This document shows positions 16,042 to 23,697 of a stretch of 64,000 nucleotides of DNA, piece after piece (the stretch's first letter is position 1; each line of letters starts with the position of its first letter). The position numbers and the translations under genes were made by a program. Source of the stretch: Streptomyces antnestii (GTDB lineage Bacteria; Actinomycetota; Actinomycetes; Streptomycetales; Streptomycetaceae); contig NZ_RZYA01000003.1 of NCBI RefSeq assembly GCF_004005495.1, positions 62,001 through 126,000 on the forward strand, written 5' to 3'. The notes under the pieces are model-generated. The model was not told where the DNA came from and did no database searches. It saw only the letters and a list, made by a program, of their open reading frames with translations.

Positions 16042-18582
16042 ATGGCAACAACCACACCGGCTGGTGTGCGGGGCAGCCATGCCAAGCACGGAGGCGCAGC
16101 CCCCGACGGCAGCGCTCCGATGACGCACCGGCAGATCATGGAGGCGCTGTCCGGGCTGCTGCTCGGCATGTTCGCCGCCATCATCTCGTCGACGATCGTC
16201 TCGAACGCGCTCCCGAAGATCATCGGTGACCTGGGCGGCGGCCAGTCCGCCTACACCTGGGTCGTCACCGCCTCCCTGCTCGCCATGACCGCCACCACGC
16301 CCCTGTGGGGCAAGATGGCCGACCTGGTCAGCAAGAAGGCCCTGGTCCAGATAGCCCTGGTCGTCTACATCGTGGGCTCCGTCATCGCCGGTCTCGCGCA
16401 GAACCCGGCGATGCTGATCTCCGCCCGTGCCATCCAGGGCATCGGCGCCGGCGGTCTGTCCGCCCTGGCGCAGATCATCATGGCCGCGATGATCTCCCCG
16501 CGTGAGCGCGGCCGTTACTCCGGCTACCTGGGTGCGACGTTCGCCGTCGCCACCGTCGGTGGCCCGCTCATCGGTGGCGTGATCACCGACACCAGCTGGC
16601 TCGGCTGGCGCTACTGCCTCTACGTCGGTGTGCCGTTCGCGCTCATCGCCCTGGTCGTGCTGCAGAAGACCCTGCACCTGCCGGTGACCAAGCGGAAGGT
16701 CAAGGTCGACTGGGCCGGCGCCTTCTTCATCACCGCCGCGGTCTGCCTGCTCCTCGTCTGGGTCACGTTCGCCGACGACAAGTACGACTGGCTGTCGTGG
16801 CAGACGTACTCCATGGTCGGCGGCTCGATCGTGCTGGCGCTGATCTTCCTGTTCGTCGAGTCCAGGGCGAGCGAGCCGATCATCCCGCTGCGGCTGTTCC
16901 GCAACCGCACCATCACGCTGGCCTCGATCGCGTCCCTGTTCGTCGGTGTCGCGATGTTCTCCGGCACCGTGTTCTTCTCGCAGTACTTCCAGCTGGCGCG
17001 CGACAAGACGCCGACGATGTCCGGTGTCATGACGATCCCGATGATCGCGGGTCTGTTCGTCTCGTCCACGGTCTCCGGCCAGGTCATCACCAAGACCGGC
17101 AAGTGGAAGGCGTGGCTGGTCGCCGGCGGCGCGTTCCTGACCGCGGGCCTCGGTCTGCTCGGCACCATCCGGTACGACACGGCCTACTGGCACATCGCGA
17201 TCTTCATGGCGCTGATGGGTCTCGGCGTCGGCATGATGATGCAGAACCTCGTGCTCTCCACGCAGAACCAGGTCGCCCCCAAGGATCTCGGTTCCGCGAG
17301 CTCCGTCGTGACCTTCTTCCGGTCCCTCGGTGGCGCGATCGGCGTCTCGGCGCTCGGCTCCGTGATGACCACCCGTATCACCCACTACGCCAAGGACGGC
17401 CTCGGGTCGCTCGCGCCGCAGGACCAGCTGGCGGCCGGCAAGGCGATGGGCGGCGGCTCGATCCCGAACATGGATCTGCTGCCCGCGCCCATCCGCAACT
17501 GGCTGGAGAGCGCGTACGGGCACGGCATCGCCGACATCTTCCTGTACGTCGCCCCGGTCGCGTTCCTGGCGTTCCTCGTCACGATCTTCATCAAGGAGGT
17601 TCCGCTGCGTACGTCCGGCGCACTCGAGCAGGCCGCCCAGGGTGACGGCGAAGGCGCCGCCCCCGCCACGGCCGCCGTCTCCGCCTCCTCGGCGAACGGC
17701 GAGAAGGTGCCGAGCCTGGTGGGTGCCCCGGCGCTCGCCGAGCCCGCCGCCGACAACCAGACGCAGCGTCTCGCCGCGGTGGCCTCGGTCGCCGGGGACG
17801 CCCCGGCAGCCGTCACCGGCGGTGGCACCCCGGTCCGCGGCTTCGTCCGCGGCGCCGAGAGCGCCCCGGTCCCGCGGGCCGCGATCACGCTGATCTCCCT
17901 CGGCGGACGTCAGCTCGGCCGCGCGGTCGCCCAGGGCGACGGCGGCTACGGCCTCGACGCCCCCGGCGCGGGTTCCTACGTCCTGATCGCCTCGGCCGAC
18001 GGCTACCAGCCGCAGGCCTCCACGGTGGTCGTCGGCGAGGAGCCGGTCACGTACGACATCCTGCTCAGCGGCACCAGCGGGCTGAGCGGCGCCGTGCGGT
18101 CCGTGGACAGCAAGGAGCCGGTCACCGGCGCCATGGTCATCGTGACCGACGTCCGCGGTGACGTCCTGGCCACCGGAATCTCGGGCGAGCAGGGCGAGTT
18201 CACCTTCGCCGAGCTCGTCCCCGGTCCGGTCACCGTCGCGGTCAACGCGGCCGGTCACCGTCCGATCGCCCTGCCCGTCGAGGTAGGCGGCACCGGGGTC
18301 ACCCGGGTCGAGATCGAGCTGCACTCCGGTGCCCAGCTCACCGGCGTGGTCCGCGCGGCGGGCGGCGCCCTGAACGACGCGCGGGTCACGCTCGTCGACG
18401 CGGCGGGCAACGTGGTCGCCACGGCGACGACCGGCGACGACGGCGCGTACGCCTTCACCGACCTGGACAGCGGCGACTACACGGTCATCGCGACCGGTTA
18501 CCCGCCGGTGGCCACCGGTCTGACGGTCAACGGCGGCGGCGTCGAGGGCCACGACATCGAGCTCGCCCACCCCGGCGAGTGA
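16042..18582 (+). CDS. DHA2-family MFS exporter with C-terminal carboxypeptidase-regulatory-like repeats
   Basis: The protein has 846 residues; ordinary DHA2 exporters have about 500. Residues of about 30-525 form a 14-helix EmrB/QacA drug:H+ antiporter (LSGLLLGMFAAIISSTIVSN, motif A GKMADLVSKKAL, motif C-like ATFAVATVGGPLIGG). After a linker of about 70 residues come about three CarboxypepD_reg-like beta-sandwich repeats (about 595-680, 685-765 and 770-845), each with a G-x-Y/F-x-F-x-x-L pattern such as GDDGAYAFTDLDSGDYTVIA. With 14 helices the tail should be cytoplasmic, so it may bind cargo or the next gene's YceI protein; that is inference. Start ATG with aaagga upstream; operon with marR. 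Confidence 0.9.
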   Translation: MATTTPAGVRGSHAKHGGAAPDGSAPMTHRQIMEALSGLLLGMFAAIISSTIVSNALPKIIGDLGGGQSAYTWVVTASLLAMTATTPLWGKMADLVSKKALVQIALVVYIVGSVIAGLAQNPAMLISARAIQGIGAGGLSALAQIIMAAMISPRERGRYSGYLGATFAVATVGGPLIGGVITDTSWLGWRYCLYVGVPFALIALVVLQKTLHLPVTKRKVKVDWAGAFFITAAVCLLLVWVTFADDKYDWLSWQTYSMVGGSIVLALIFLFVESRASEPIIPLRLFRNRTITLASIASLFVGVAMFSGTVFFSQYFQLARDKTPTMSGVMTIPMIAGLFVSSTVSGQVITKTGKWKAWLVAGGAFLTAGLGLLGTIRYDTAYWHIAIFMALMGLGVGMMMQNLVLSTQNQVAPKDLGSASSVVTFFRSLGGAIGVSALGSVMTTRITHYAKDGLGSLAPQDQLAAGKAMGGGSIPNMDLLPAPIRNWLESAYGHGIADIFLYVAPVAFLAFLVTIFIKEVPLRTSGALEQAAQGDGEGAAPATAAVSASSANGEKVPSLVGAPALAEPAADNQTQRLAAVASVAGDAPAAVTGGGTPVRGFVRGAESAPVPRAAITLISLGGRQLGRAVAQGDGGYGLDAPGAGSYVLIASADGYQPQASTVVVGEEPVTYDILLSGTSGLSGAVRSVDSKEPVTGAMVIVTDVRGDVLATGISGEQGEFTFAELVPGPVTVAVNAAGHRPIALPVEVGGTGVTRVEIELHSGAQLTGVVRAAGGALNDARVTLVDAAGNVVATATTGDDGAYAFTDLDSGDYTVIATGYPPVATGLTVNGGGVEGHDIELAHPGE

Positions 18583-18587
18583 CGACC

Positions 18588-18630
18588 CCGGGCGGGGGCG
18601 CGCTTCGAGCGGAGACGCGCCCCCGCCCGG
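18588..18630 (+). terminator. Strong GC hairpin after the exporter gene
   Basis: A 15-bp perfect stem, ccgggcgggggcgcg / cgcgcccccgcccgg. A second large hairpin (18645-18662 with 18685-18701) follows at once, making a double barrier before the YceI gene. Confidence 0.8.
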
Positions 18631-18771
18631 TTGTGGGAAAGGGACCCCGGAACCGGTGGCGGCACTACGGCAGGGGACGGCCGGCCGCCACCGGGCCGGG
18701 GTTCGCTGCGTACATGGGGGACGTACGTGGGGGACATGACTCGCATGTACTTGAGCAAGGAGTGAAACGGG

Positions 18772-19590
18772 ATGGGACTGAGCGCGCGGATCCGGACGAA
18801 GGACGGATGGGCTCTGCCGCACGCCGTCGTGACGGTGACCGACATGACGGGTGCGCAGGTGCTGCGGGCCGAGGCCGACGACGAGGGTGCCGTGCACGAC
18901 GCGGTGGCCCTCACCCCGGGCCCGTACGTGGTGATCGTGACGGCGGTCGGTTACGCGCCGACGGCCTCCACGGCGATGGTGACGGCGAGCGGCCGTGCCG
19001 ACGTCGGCACGGTGGTGCTTGCCCGGCAGGGCGGGGCCGAACTGCCGCCGCCCGGCCCGTGGACGATCGATCCGATGCACTCCTCGGTGGCGGCGGTCGC
19101 GCAGCACCTGGGCATTTCGAGCGTGCACGGCCGGTTCACCGAGTTCGGCGGGCGCATCGAGATCGCCCAGGACGTGGAGAAGTCGCGGGTCGAGGCCGTC
19201 ATCAAGGCGTCCTCCATCGACACGGGCAACGGCATGCGGGACGGGCACCTGAAGACGCCCGACTTCCTGGACGTCGAGAAGTATCCGGAGATCACCTACC
19301 GCTCGACCGGCGTGGAGCCGGCCGGTTCGGACCGCTGGACGGTGCACGGCGAGCTGACGCTGCACGGTGTCGTACGGCAGGTGGACCTGGACCTCAGCTA
19401 CCTCGGCACGGGCGCGGACCCGTGGGGCGGCACCCGGGCGGCGTTCCGGGCGACGACCGAGCTGAAGCGCGAGGACTTCGCGATGAACTACAACCAGGTC
19501 GTGCAGGCGGGCATCTCCGCGATCGGCACGACGCTGAAGGTGGAGCTCGACATCCAGGCCGTGCAGGGCGACGCGCTGCCCCAGGTCTGA
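18772..19590 (+). CDS. YceI-family protein with N-terminal carboxypeptidase-regulatory-like domain
   Basis: The protein has 272 residues, with aaggag 9 bp before ATG. Residues of about 1-88 resemble the repeats at the end of the preceding exporter (AVVTVTDMTGAQVLRAEADD, then GPYVVIVTAVGYAP). Residues of about 95-270 form a YceI lipocalin-like barrel that binds polyisoprenoid or amphiphilic ligands (WTIDPMHSSVAAVAQHLGIS, SIDTGNGMRDGHLKTPDFLD). There is no signal peptide, unlike periplasmic YceI, so it should be cytoplasmic. The shared domain and adjacency suggest it works with the exporter. Confidence 0.88.
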   Translation: MGLSARIRTKDGWALPHAVVTVTDMTGAQVLRAEADDEGAVHDAVALTPGPYVVIVTAVGYAPTASTAMVTASGRADVGTVVLARQGGAELPPPGPWTIDPMHSSVAAVAQHLGISSVHGRFTEFGGRIEIAQDVEKSRVEAVIKASSIDTGNGMRDGHLKTPDFLDVEKYPEITYRSTGVEPAGSDRWTVHGELTLHGVVRQVDLDLSYLGTGADPWGGTRAAFRATTELKREDFAMNYNQVVQAGISAIGTTLKVELDIQAVQGDALPQV

Positions 19591-19629
19591 ACCCGCTCGG
19601 AGCGGGGTCCAGGTCGTAGTGTGCTGGGC

Positions 19630-20100
19630 ATGGCACCCAGCATCGCTTCCAACACCCGTGTCTCTCTGGACGAGTTGCTCGACTTCGTCCGCCCGCGCCA
19701 CCGCGCGCTCCTCCTGACCGCCCGCGCCGACGGGACCCCGCAGGCCTCCCCCCTGACCTGCGGGGTCGACGACGCCGGGCGGATCGTCGTCTCCACCTAT
19801 CCCGAGCGCGCCAAGACCCGTAACGCCAAGCGGAATCCGCGGGTGAGCGTGGTCGTCCTGAGCGACGACTGGAACGGCCCGTGGGTCCAGGTCGACGGCA
19901 CCGCGGAGGTCATCGACTCACCCGACTCGGTCGAACCGCTGGTCGAGTACTTCCGCAACATCTCGGGCGAGCACCCGGACTGGGACGAGTACCGCGCGGC
20001 GATGGTCAAGCAGGGCAAGTCCATCATCCGGATCACACCCGAGCGGTGGGGTCCGGTGGCCACCGGAGGATTCCCGGCATCTCTCGCCCCGAGCGAGTAA
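19630..20100 (+). CDS. PPOX-class F420-dependent flavin-reductase-fold protein
   Basis: The protein has 156 residues from ATG 19630 (GTG 19621 possible). It is a split-barrel pyridoxamine-oxidase-like protein: RPRHRALLLTARADGTPQAS, then ARNAKRNPRVSVVVL-type strand and a C-terminal RITPERWGPVATGGFPA. Family members in actinobacteria bind F420 or FMN and reduce small molecules. The last 29 codons up to GGFPA are part of an 87-bp sequence duplicated immediately downstream (20174-20260). The C-terminus ASLAPSE may therefore be new or original. Confidence 0.88.
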   Translation: MAPSIASNTRVSLDELLDFVRPRHRALLLTARADGTPQASPLTCGVDDAGRIVVSTYPERAKTRNAKRNPRVSVVVLSDDWNGPWVQVDGTAEVIDSPDSVEPLVEYFRNISGEHPDWDEYRAAMVKQGKSIIRITPERWGPVATGGFPASLAPSE

Positions 20101-20260
20101 ATTCCGGCGGACGGAGTCCGACGCAGCGCCCCGAAGCCTGCGAAGCAGTGCGAGGGACGCAAAAAGAAGCGGCCCGCGCGGCGATGGTCAAGCAGGGCAA
20201 GTCCATCATCCGGATCACACCCGAGCGGTGGGGTCCGGTGGCCACCGGAGGATTCCCGGC
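19992..20260. repeat. Perfect 87-bp direct repeat of the PPOX gene 3' end
   Basis: Positions 19992-20078 and 20174-20260 are identical over 87 bp, with a 182-bp period. The second copy continues in frame to GFPARLA and stop at 20271-20273. The 95 bp between the copies contain a cggacggagtccg hairpin. Perfect identity argues for a very recent duplication. Confidence 0.9.
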
Positions 20261-20273
20261 GCGGCTCGCCTGA
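20174..20273 (+). pseudogene. Duplicated C-terminal fragment of the PPOX gene
   Basis: This encodes about the last 32 residues of the PPOX protein (AAMVKQGKSIIRITPERWGP...) with the alternative ending ARLA. It has no start region of its own. It is either the original gene end displaced by a tandem duplication or a degraded copy. Confidence 0.7.
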
Positions 20274-20278
20274 CGTTC

Positions 20279-21073
20279 CTAACGTGACGTGGTCCGCTGG
20301 GCGGCGACCATCGTGTCGATGCCGGCCACCAGCAGGTCGAGCGCGACCTGGAAGTCGCCCTCGCGGATCTCCTCCACCTTGTGCTCCTCGGTCCCCGCCA
20401 TCAGCGCCCGCGCGTTCTCGTAGTCGTCGGCCATCTCCGGCGCCAGTTCGCTGAACGCGCCCATCGCGTGGTGGTAGTACTCGTCCTGGGTCATCCCGGC
20501 GTCGGCGCACCGCTGGACGAAGTGGCCCTCGATGGTGCCGTACCCGTACACGAACTGGAAGACGGCGGCGATCGCGCCCCGCTGGCCCGGGACGGTGAGA
20601 CCGGTGTCCGCGAGGATGCGCTGCACATGGCGCGAGAACGCCAGCGAGTGCGGGCCGATGTTGAGGAAGTGGCCCGTGAGCGTGGAGGTCCAGGGGTGGC
20701 GCACCAGGTTCGCGCGGTACATCCCGGCGAGCTGCCGCAGCTGAGTGCGCCAGTCGCCTTCCGACGCCCCGGGCTCGGGCAGGTCCAGCTCGCCGAAGAC
20801 GTGGTCGAGGGCCAGCTCCAGGAGGTCGTCCTTGGTGTCCACGTACCAGTAGAGGGACATCGCGGTCACGCCGAGCTCGGCCGCGAGCCGGCGCATCGAG
20901 AACTTGGCGAGGCCCTCCGCGTCGAGGAGTTTCACCGTGGCCACGGTGATCCGCTCCCGGTCGAGCGTGCTGGGCTGGTCGCTCCTCCGGGTGCGCGGCG
21001 CCTTGCCCTCCAGCCAGACGCTCGTCCGCCCAGGACGCTCCCCACGCTCCGCGCCGTCGCCCGCCTTCACCAT
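20279..21073 (-). CDS. TetR-family transcriptional regulator (TetR_C class)
   Basis: ATG 21073 gives 264 residues; frame extension to 21145 lacks family character. The N-terminal HTH is seen as ITVATVKLLDAEGLAKFSMR then LGVTAMSLYWYVDTKDDLLE (about residues 42-82). The rest is the all-helical TetR-type ligand domain. It lies 87 bp downstream of an MFS exporter in the same orientation, and a strong inverted repeat precedes that exporter. Repression of the exporter until a drug or metabolite binds is the likely role. Confidence 0.9.
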   Translation of the reverse strand: MVKAGDGAERGERPGRTSVWLEGKAPRTRRSDQPSTLDRERITVATVKLLDAEGLAKFSMRRLAAELGVTAMSLYWYVDTKDDLLELALDHVFGELDLPEPGASEGDWRTQLRQLAGMYRANLVRHPWTSTLTGHFLNIGPHSLAFSRHVQRILADTGLTVPGQRGAIAAVFQFVYGYGTIEGHFVQRCADAGMTQDEYYHHAMGAFSELAPEMADDYENARALMAGTEEHKVEEIREGDFQVALDLLVAGIDTMVAAQRTTSR

Positions 21074-21160
21074 GGCGCACCTTCCCAAAGTCCTCGTACC
21101 GGCCCGGTTCCGGCAGCGGACCGGAACTGCCCGGTCCGCCACCACCGATGCTATGCGCAG

Positions 21161-22669
21161 CTATGCGGACGCCTTCACCCGTGAGTCTGCCCTCTCCGCC
21201 CGCCTGAGCAACGCCGCGGCAAGCAGCCCGCCCACCAACACGGCGACCGCGCCCACGAGCTGGCTGGTCTCCAGACCGGAGGCGAACGCGTCCGCGATCC
21301 GCCGCCGCTCCGCCCCCGACCCGGCCGCGGCGAGCGCCGCCGGGAGCGAGGCCGCGGAGACGGACACGAGGGCGGCGAAGCGGGAGTTCAGGACGGCGCC
21401 GAGGACGGCCACCCCCAGGCCGTTGCCGAACTCGGCGAGCGTGCCGTTCACCCCGGCGCCCACGCCCGCCTTCTCCGGCGGGATCGCGCCCATGATGGCG
21501 TTCGCCATGGCCGGCATGGCGAACGCGATGCCCGCGCCCATCACGACGAGCCCGAACAGCATGCCCCCGTAGCCGTCCCCGCCGAGCAGCGCGATCGCGG
21601 CGAGGCCCGCCGCCAGGCACGTCATGCCGGAGGCGATGGTCACGGGGGTGCCCAGCTTCGGCAGGAGGCGCGCGCCGACGCCGGTCAGGTTCAGCACGAC
21701 GACCGTCAGGGCGAGCGGCGCCGTGCGCAGTCCGGCCTCCAGCGGCCCGTAGCCGAGGACGAACTGGAGGTGCTGGGTGAGCAGGAACAGCGAGCCGCCC
21801 ATCCCGAAGGCGACCAGGATCGCGCCCGCGACGGCCCCCGTGAACCGCTGGTTGCGGAAGAAGTGCATGTCCAGCATCGGATACGGGATGCGCAGCTCCC
21901 AGACGACGAACGCGGCGAGCACGGCGGCTCCCACGAGCGCGGAGACGCCGACGTGCGCGGACGTCCAGCCGTGCTGCGGCCCGGAGATGATCGCGTAGAC
22001 GACGCCCGTCATGCCGATGGTGGAGAGCAGCGCGCCGAGCAGGTCGGGGCGGTCGCCGAGGGGGTTCTTGGACTCGGGCACGAGGGCGATGACCGCGATC
22101 AGGCCGATCACCGCGACCGGGATGTTGACCAGGAAGATCGCGCCCCACCAGAAGTGGTCCAGCATGGCGCCGCCGATGAGCGGGCCCGCGGCGAAGCCGA
22201 GGGAGTTCACGGTGGCCCACAGGCCGATCGCCCTGACCCGCTCGGTGTCGTCGAAGATCTGCACGACGACGGCGAGCGTGGTCGTCATCAGGAGCGCGCC
22301 GCCGACGCCCATGCCGGCCCGCGCGGCGATCAACTGCCCGGTGGATCCGGCCATTCCGGCGACGAGCGACCCGGCGCCGAACAGGACGAGTCCCGCCGCG
22401 AGCATCTTCTTGCGCCCGTAGCGGTCGGCGGCGCTGCCCGCGGTGAGCAGGAGACCCGACTGGACCAACGAGTACGCGTTGATCATCCACTGGATGTCGG
22501 AGGTCGAGGCGTCCAGCTCCCGGGTGAGGGAGGGGATCGCCACGTTCAGGACGGTGTTGTCGAGCAGCACGGTGAGCTGGGCCAGGCAGATGACGCCGAG
22601 GATCAGCCAGCGCTGGGGGTGGCCGCCGCCGGTGGCGGCCGGAGAACTCTCGGCGGTCGTCGCCGTCAT
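21161..22669 (-). CDS. DHA2-family MFS exporter
   Basis: ATG 22669 with an AAGGAG ribosome site gives 502 residues. It has about 14 membrane helices with the DHA2 start LAQLTVLLDNTVLNVAIPSL, motif A GSAADRYGRKKML, and the motif C-like NSLGFAAGPLIGG. It should export drugs or metabolites by proton antiport. The frame extension to 22960 crosses the divergent gene and is rejected. It is first in a probable operon with the TetR gene, and its promoter contains a 10-bp inverted repeat. Confidence 0.92.
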   Translation of the reverse strand: MTATTAESSPAATGGGHPQRWLILGVICLAQLTVLLDNTVLNVAIPSLTRELDASTSDIQWMINAYSLVQSGLLLTAGSAADRYGRKKMLAAGLVLFGAGSLVAGMAGSTGQLIAARAGMGVGGALLMTTTLAVVVQIFDDTERVRAIGLWATVNSLGFAAGPLIGGAMLDHFWWGAIFLVNIPVAVIGLIAVIALVPESKNPLGDRPDLLGALLSTIGMTGVVYAIISGPQHGWTSAHVGVSALVGAAVLAAFVVWELRIPYPMLDMHFFRNQRFTGAVAGAILVAFGMGGSLFLLTQHLQFVLGYGPLEAGLRTAPLALTVVVLNLTGVGARLLPKLGTPVTIASGMTCLAAGLAAIALLGGDGYGGMLFGLVVMGAGIAFAMPAMANAIMGAIPPEKAGVGAGVNGTLAEFGNGLGVAVLGAVLNSRFAALVSVSAASLPAALAAAGSGAERRRIADAFASGLETSQLVGAVAVLVGGLLAAALLRRAERADSRVKASA

Positions 22670-22682
22670 ACAGGACTCCTTA

Positions 22683-22714
22683 TACGGTGTACGTCGATTG
22701 GGATGTACACCGTA
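22683..22714. promoter_or_regulatory. TetR-type operator in the exporter promoter
   Basis: A perfect 10-bp inverted repeat, TACGGTGTAC-N12-GTACACCGTA. A third related half (gtacgctgtac) lies at 22726-22736. The site is 14 bp upstream of the exporter start, between its promoter and ribosome site, so it fits repression by the adjacent TetR protein. Confidence 0.75.
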
Positions 22715-22802
22715 AAGCCATCCTCGTACGCTGTACAAGTCGTTTTTCGGCGCTAGCGTGCCCGCCAGAAACTGACGGGTGACCTGACGAGTGAGGGGTC
22801 GG

Positions 22803-23666
22803 ATGTTCACGTACCGCCGTACACCGCGAGTTCTGCACGTTCTGTTCGCCGGCGGGCTGTTGGCGGGCCTCGCCGCCGCCGCGCCGGCCGCCCAGGCCGC
22901 CGGGGGTGCGCCCGTTCCGCTGCGCATCGCCACGTACAACATCCACGCCGGTTCCGGCATGGACGACGTCTTCGATCTCGACCGGCAGGAGGCGGCCCTG
23001 CGCGCGCTCGACGCCGACGTGATCGGGCTTCAGGAGGTCGACGTCCACTGGGGCGCGCGCAGCGAGAACCGGGACGTGGCCCAGGAGTTGGCGACGCGCC
23101 TCGGGATGTACGTGTCGTTCGCGCCGATCTACAGCCTCGACCCGGTGACGGCGGGCGGGCCGCGCCGCGAGTACGGGGTCGCGGTCCTGTCCCGGTATCC
23201 GGTCCGGGCCGCCGTCAACCACGACATCACCCGCCTCTCCACGCAGGACCCACACCCGGTCCCGGCGCCCGCCCCCGGCTTCGGGGAGGCCGAGCTGAAG
23301 GTGCGCGGGGTGCCGGTCCAGGTGTTCGTGACGCACCTCGACTACCGGCCCGACCCGTCCGTGCGGGCCGCGCAGGTCGCCGACACGCGGCGGATCATGG
23401 CCGGGGAGCGCACGTCGCCCGCGGACCGGCAGATCCTCCTCGGCGACTTCAACGCGGAGCCCACGGCGCCCGAACTCGCGCCGCTGTGGAAGGAGCTGAC
23501 GCCGGCCGATCCGGGCGCGTTCACCTTCCCAGCGCTGAATCCGGTCAAGCGGATCGACTACGTCGCGGTGGGCGAGGGGGTGCGGGTACGCGACGCGGCG
23601 GTGGCCGAGACGCTCGCCTCGGACCACCGCCCGGTTGTTGCGGATCTGATGCTGACGAGGCGTTAG
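22803..23666 (+). CDS. Secreted endonuclease/exonuclease/phosphatase-family protein
   Basis: The protein has 287 residues from ATG 22803 with gagggg upstream. The signal peptide ends near AAQAAGG (residue about 35). The EEP fold is complete: RIATYNIHAG, GLQEVDVHWGAR (metal-binding Glu), FVTHLDYRPD, LLGDFNAEP and the C-terminal catalytic SDHRPVVADL. It hydrolyses phosphodiesters outside the cell, of DNA, lipids or inositol phosphates; the exact substrate is unknown. It is divergent from the MFS gene and convergent with the GT39 gene, 31 bp away. Confidence 0.9.
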   Translation: MFTYRRTPRVLHVLFAGGLLAGLAAAAPAAQAAGGAPVPLRIATYNIHAGSGMDDVFDLDRQEAALRALDADVIGLQEVDVHWGARSENRDVAQELATRLGMYVSFAPIYSLDPVTAGGPRREYGVAVLSRYPVRAAVNHDITRLSTQDPHPVPAPAPGFGEAELKVRGVPVQVFVTHLDYRPDPSVRAAQVADTRRIMAGERTSPADRQILLGDFNAEPTAPELAPLWKELTPADPGAFTFPALNPVKRIDYVAVGEGVRVRDAAVAETLASDHRPVVADLMLTRR

Positions 23667-23697
23667 GCAGGCCTTCGGCTTCGTCAGGTCGGTTTCG

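Noticed and set aside
15814..19701. A 1295-residue open frame on the reverse strand across the MFS exporter and YceI genes
   Set aside because: It is antisense to genes with clear domains, has no ribosome site, and its Arg/Asp/His/Gly-rich translation is typical of GC-bias shadows.
19797..22490. An 897-residue reverse frame over the TetR and MFS genes
   Set aside because: Overlaps two well-supported genes in a different frame and shows no domain.
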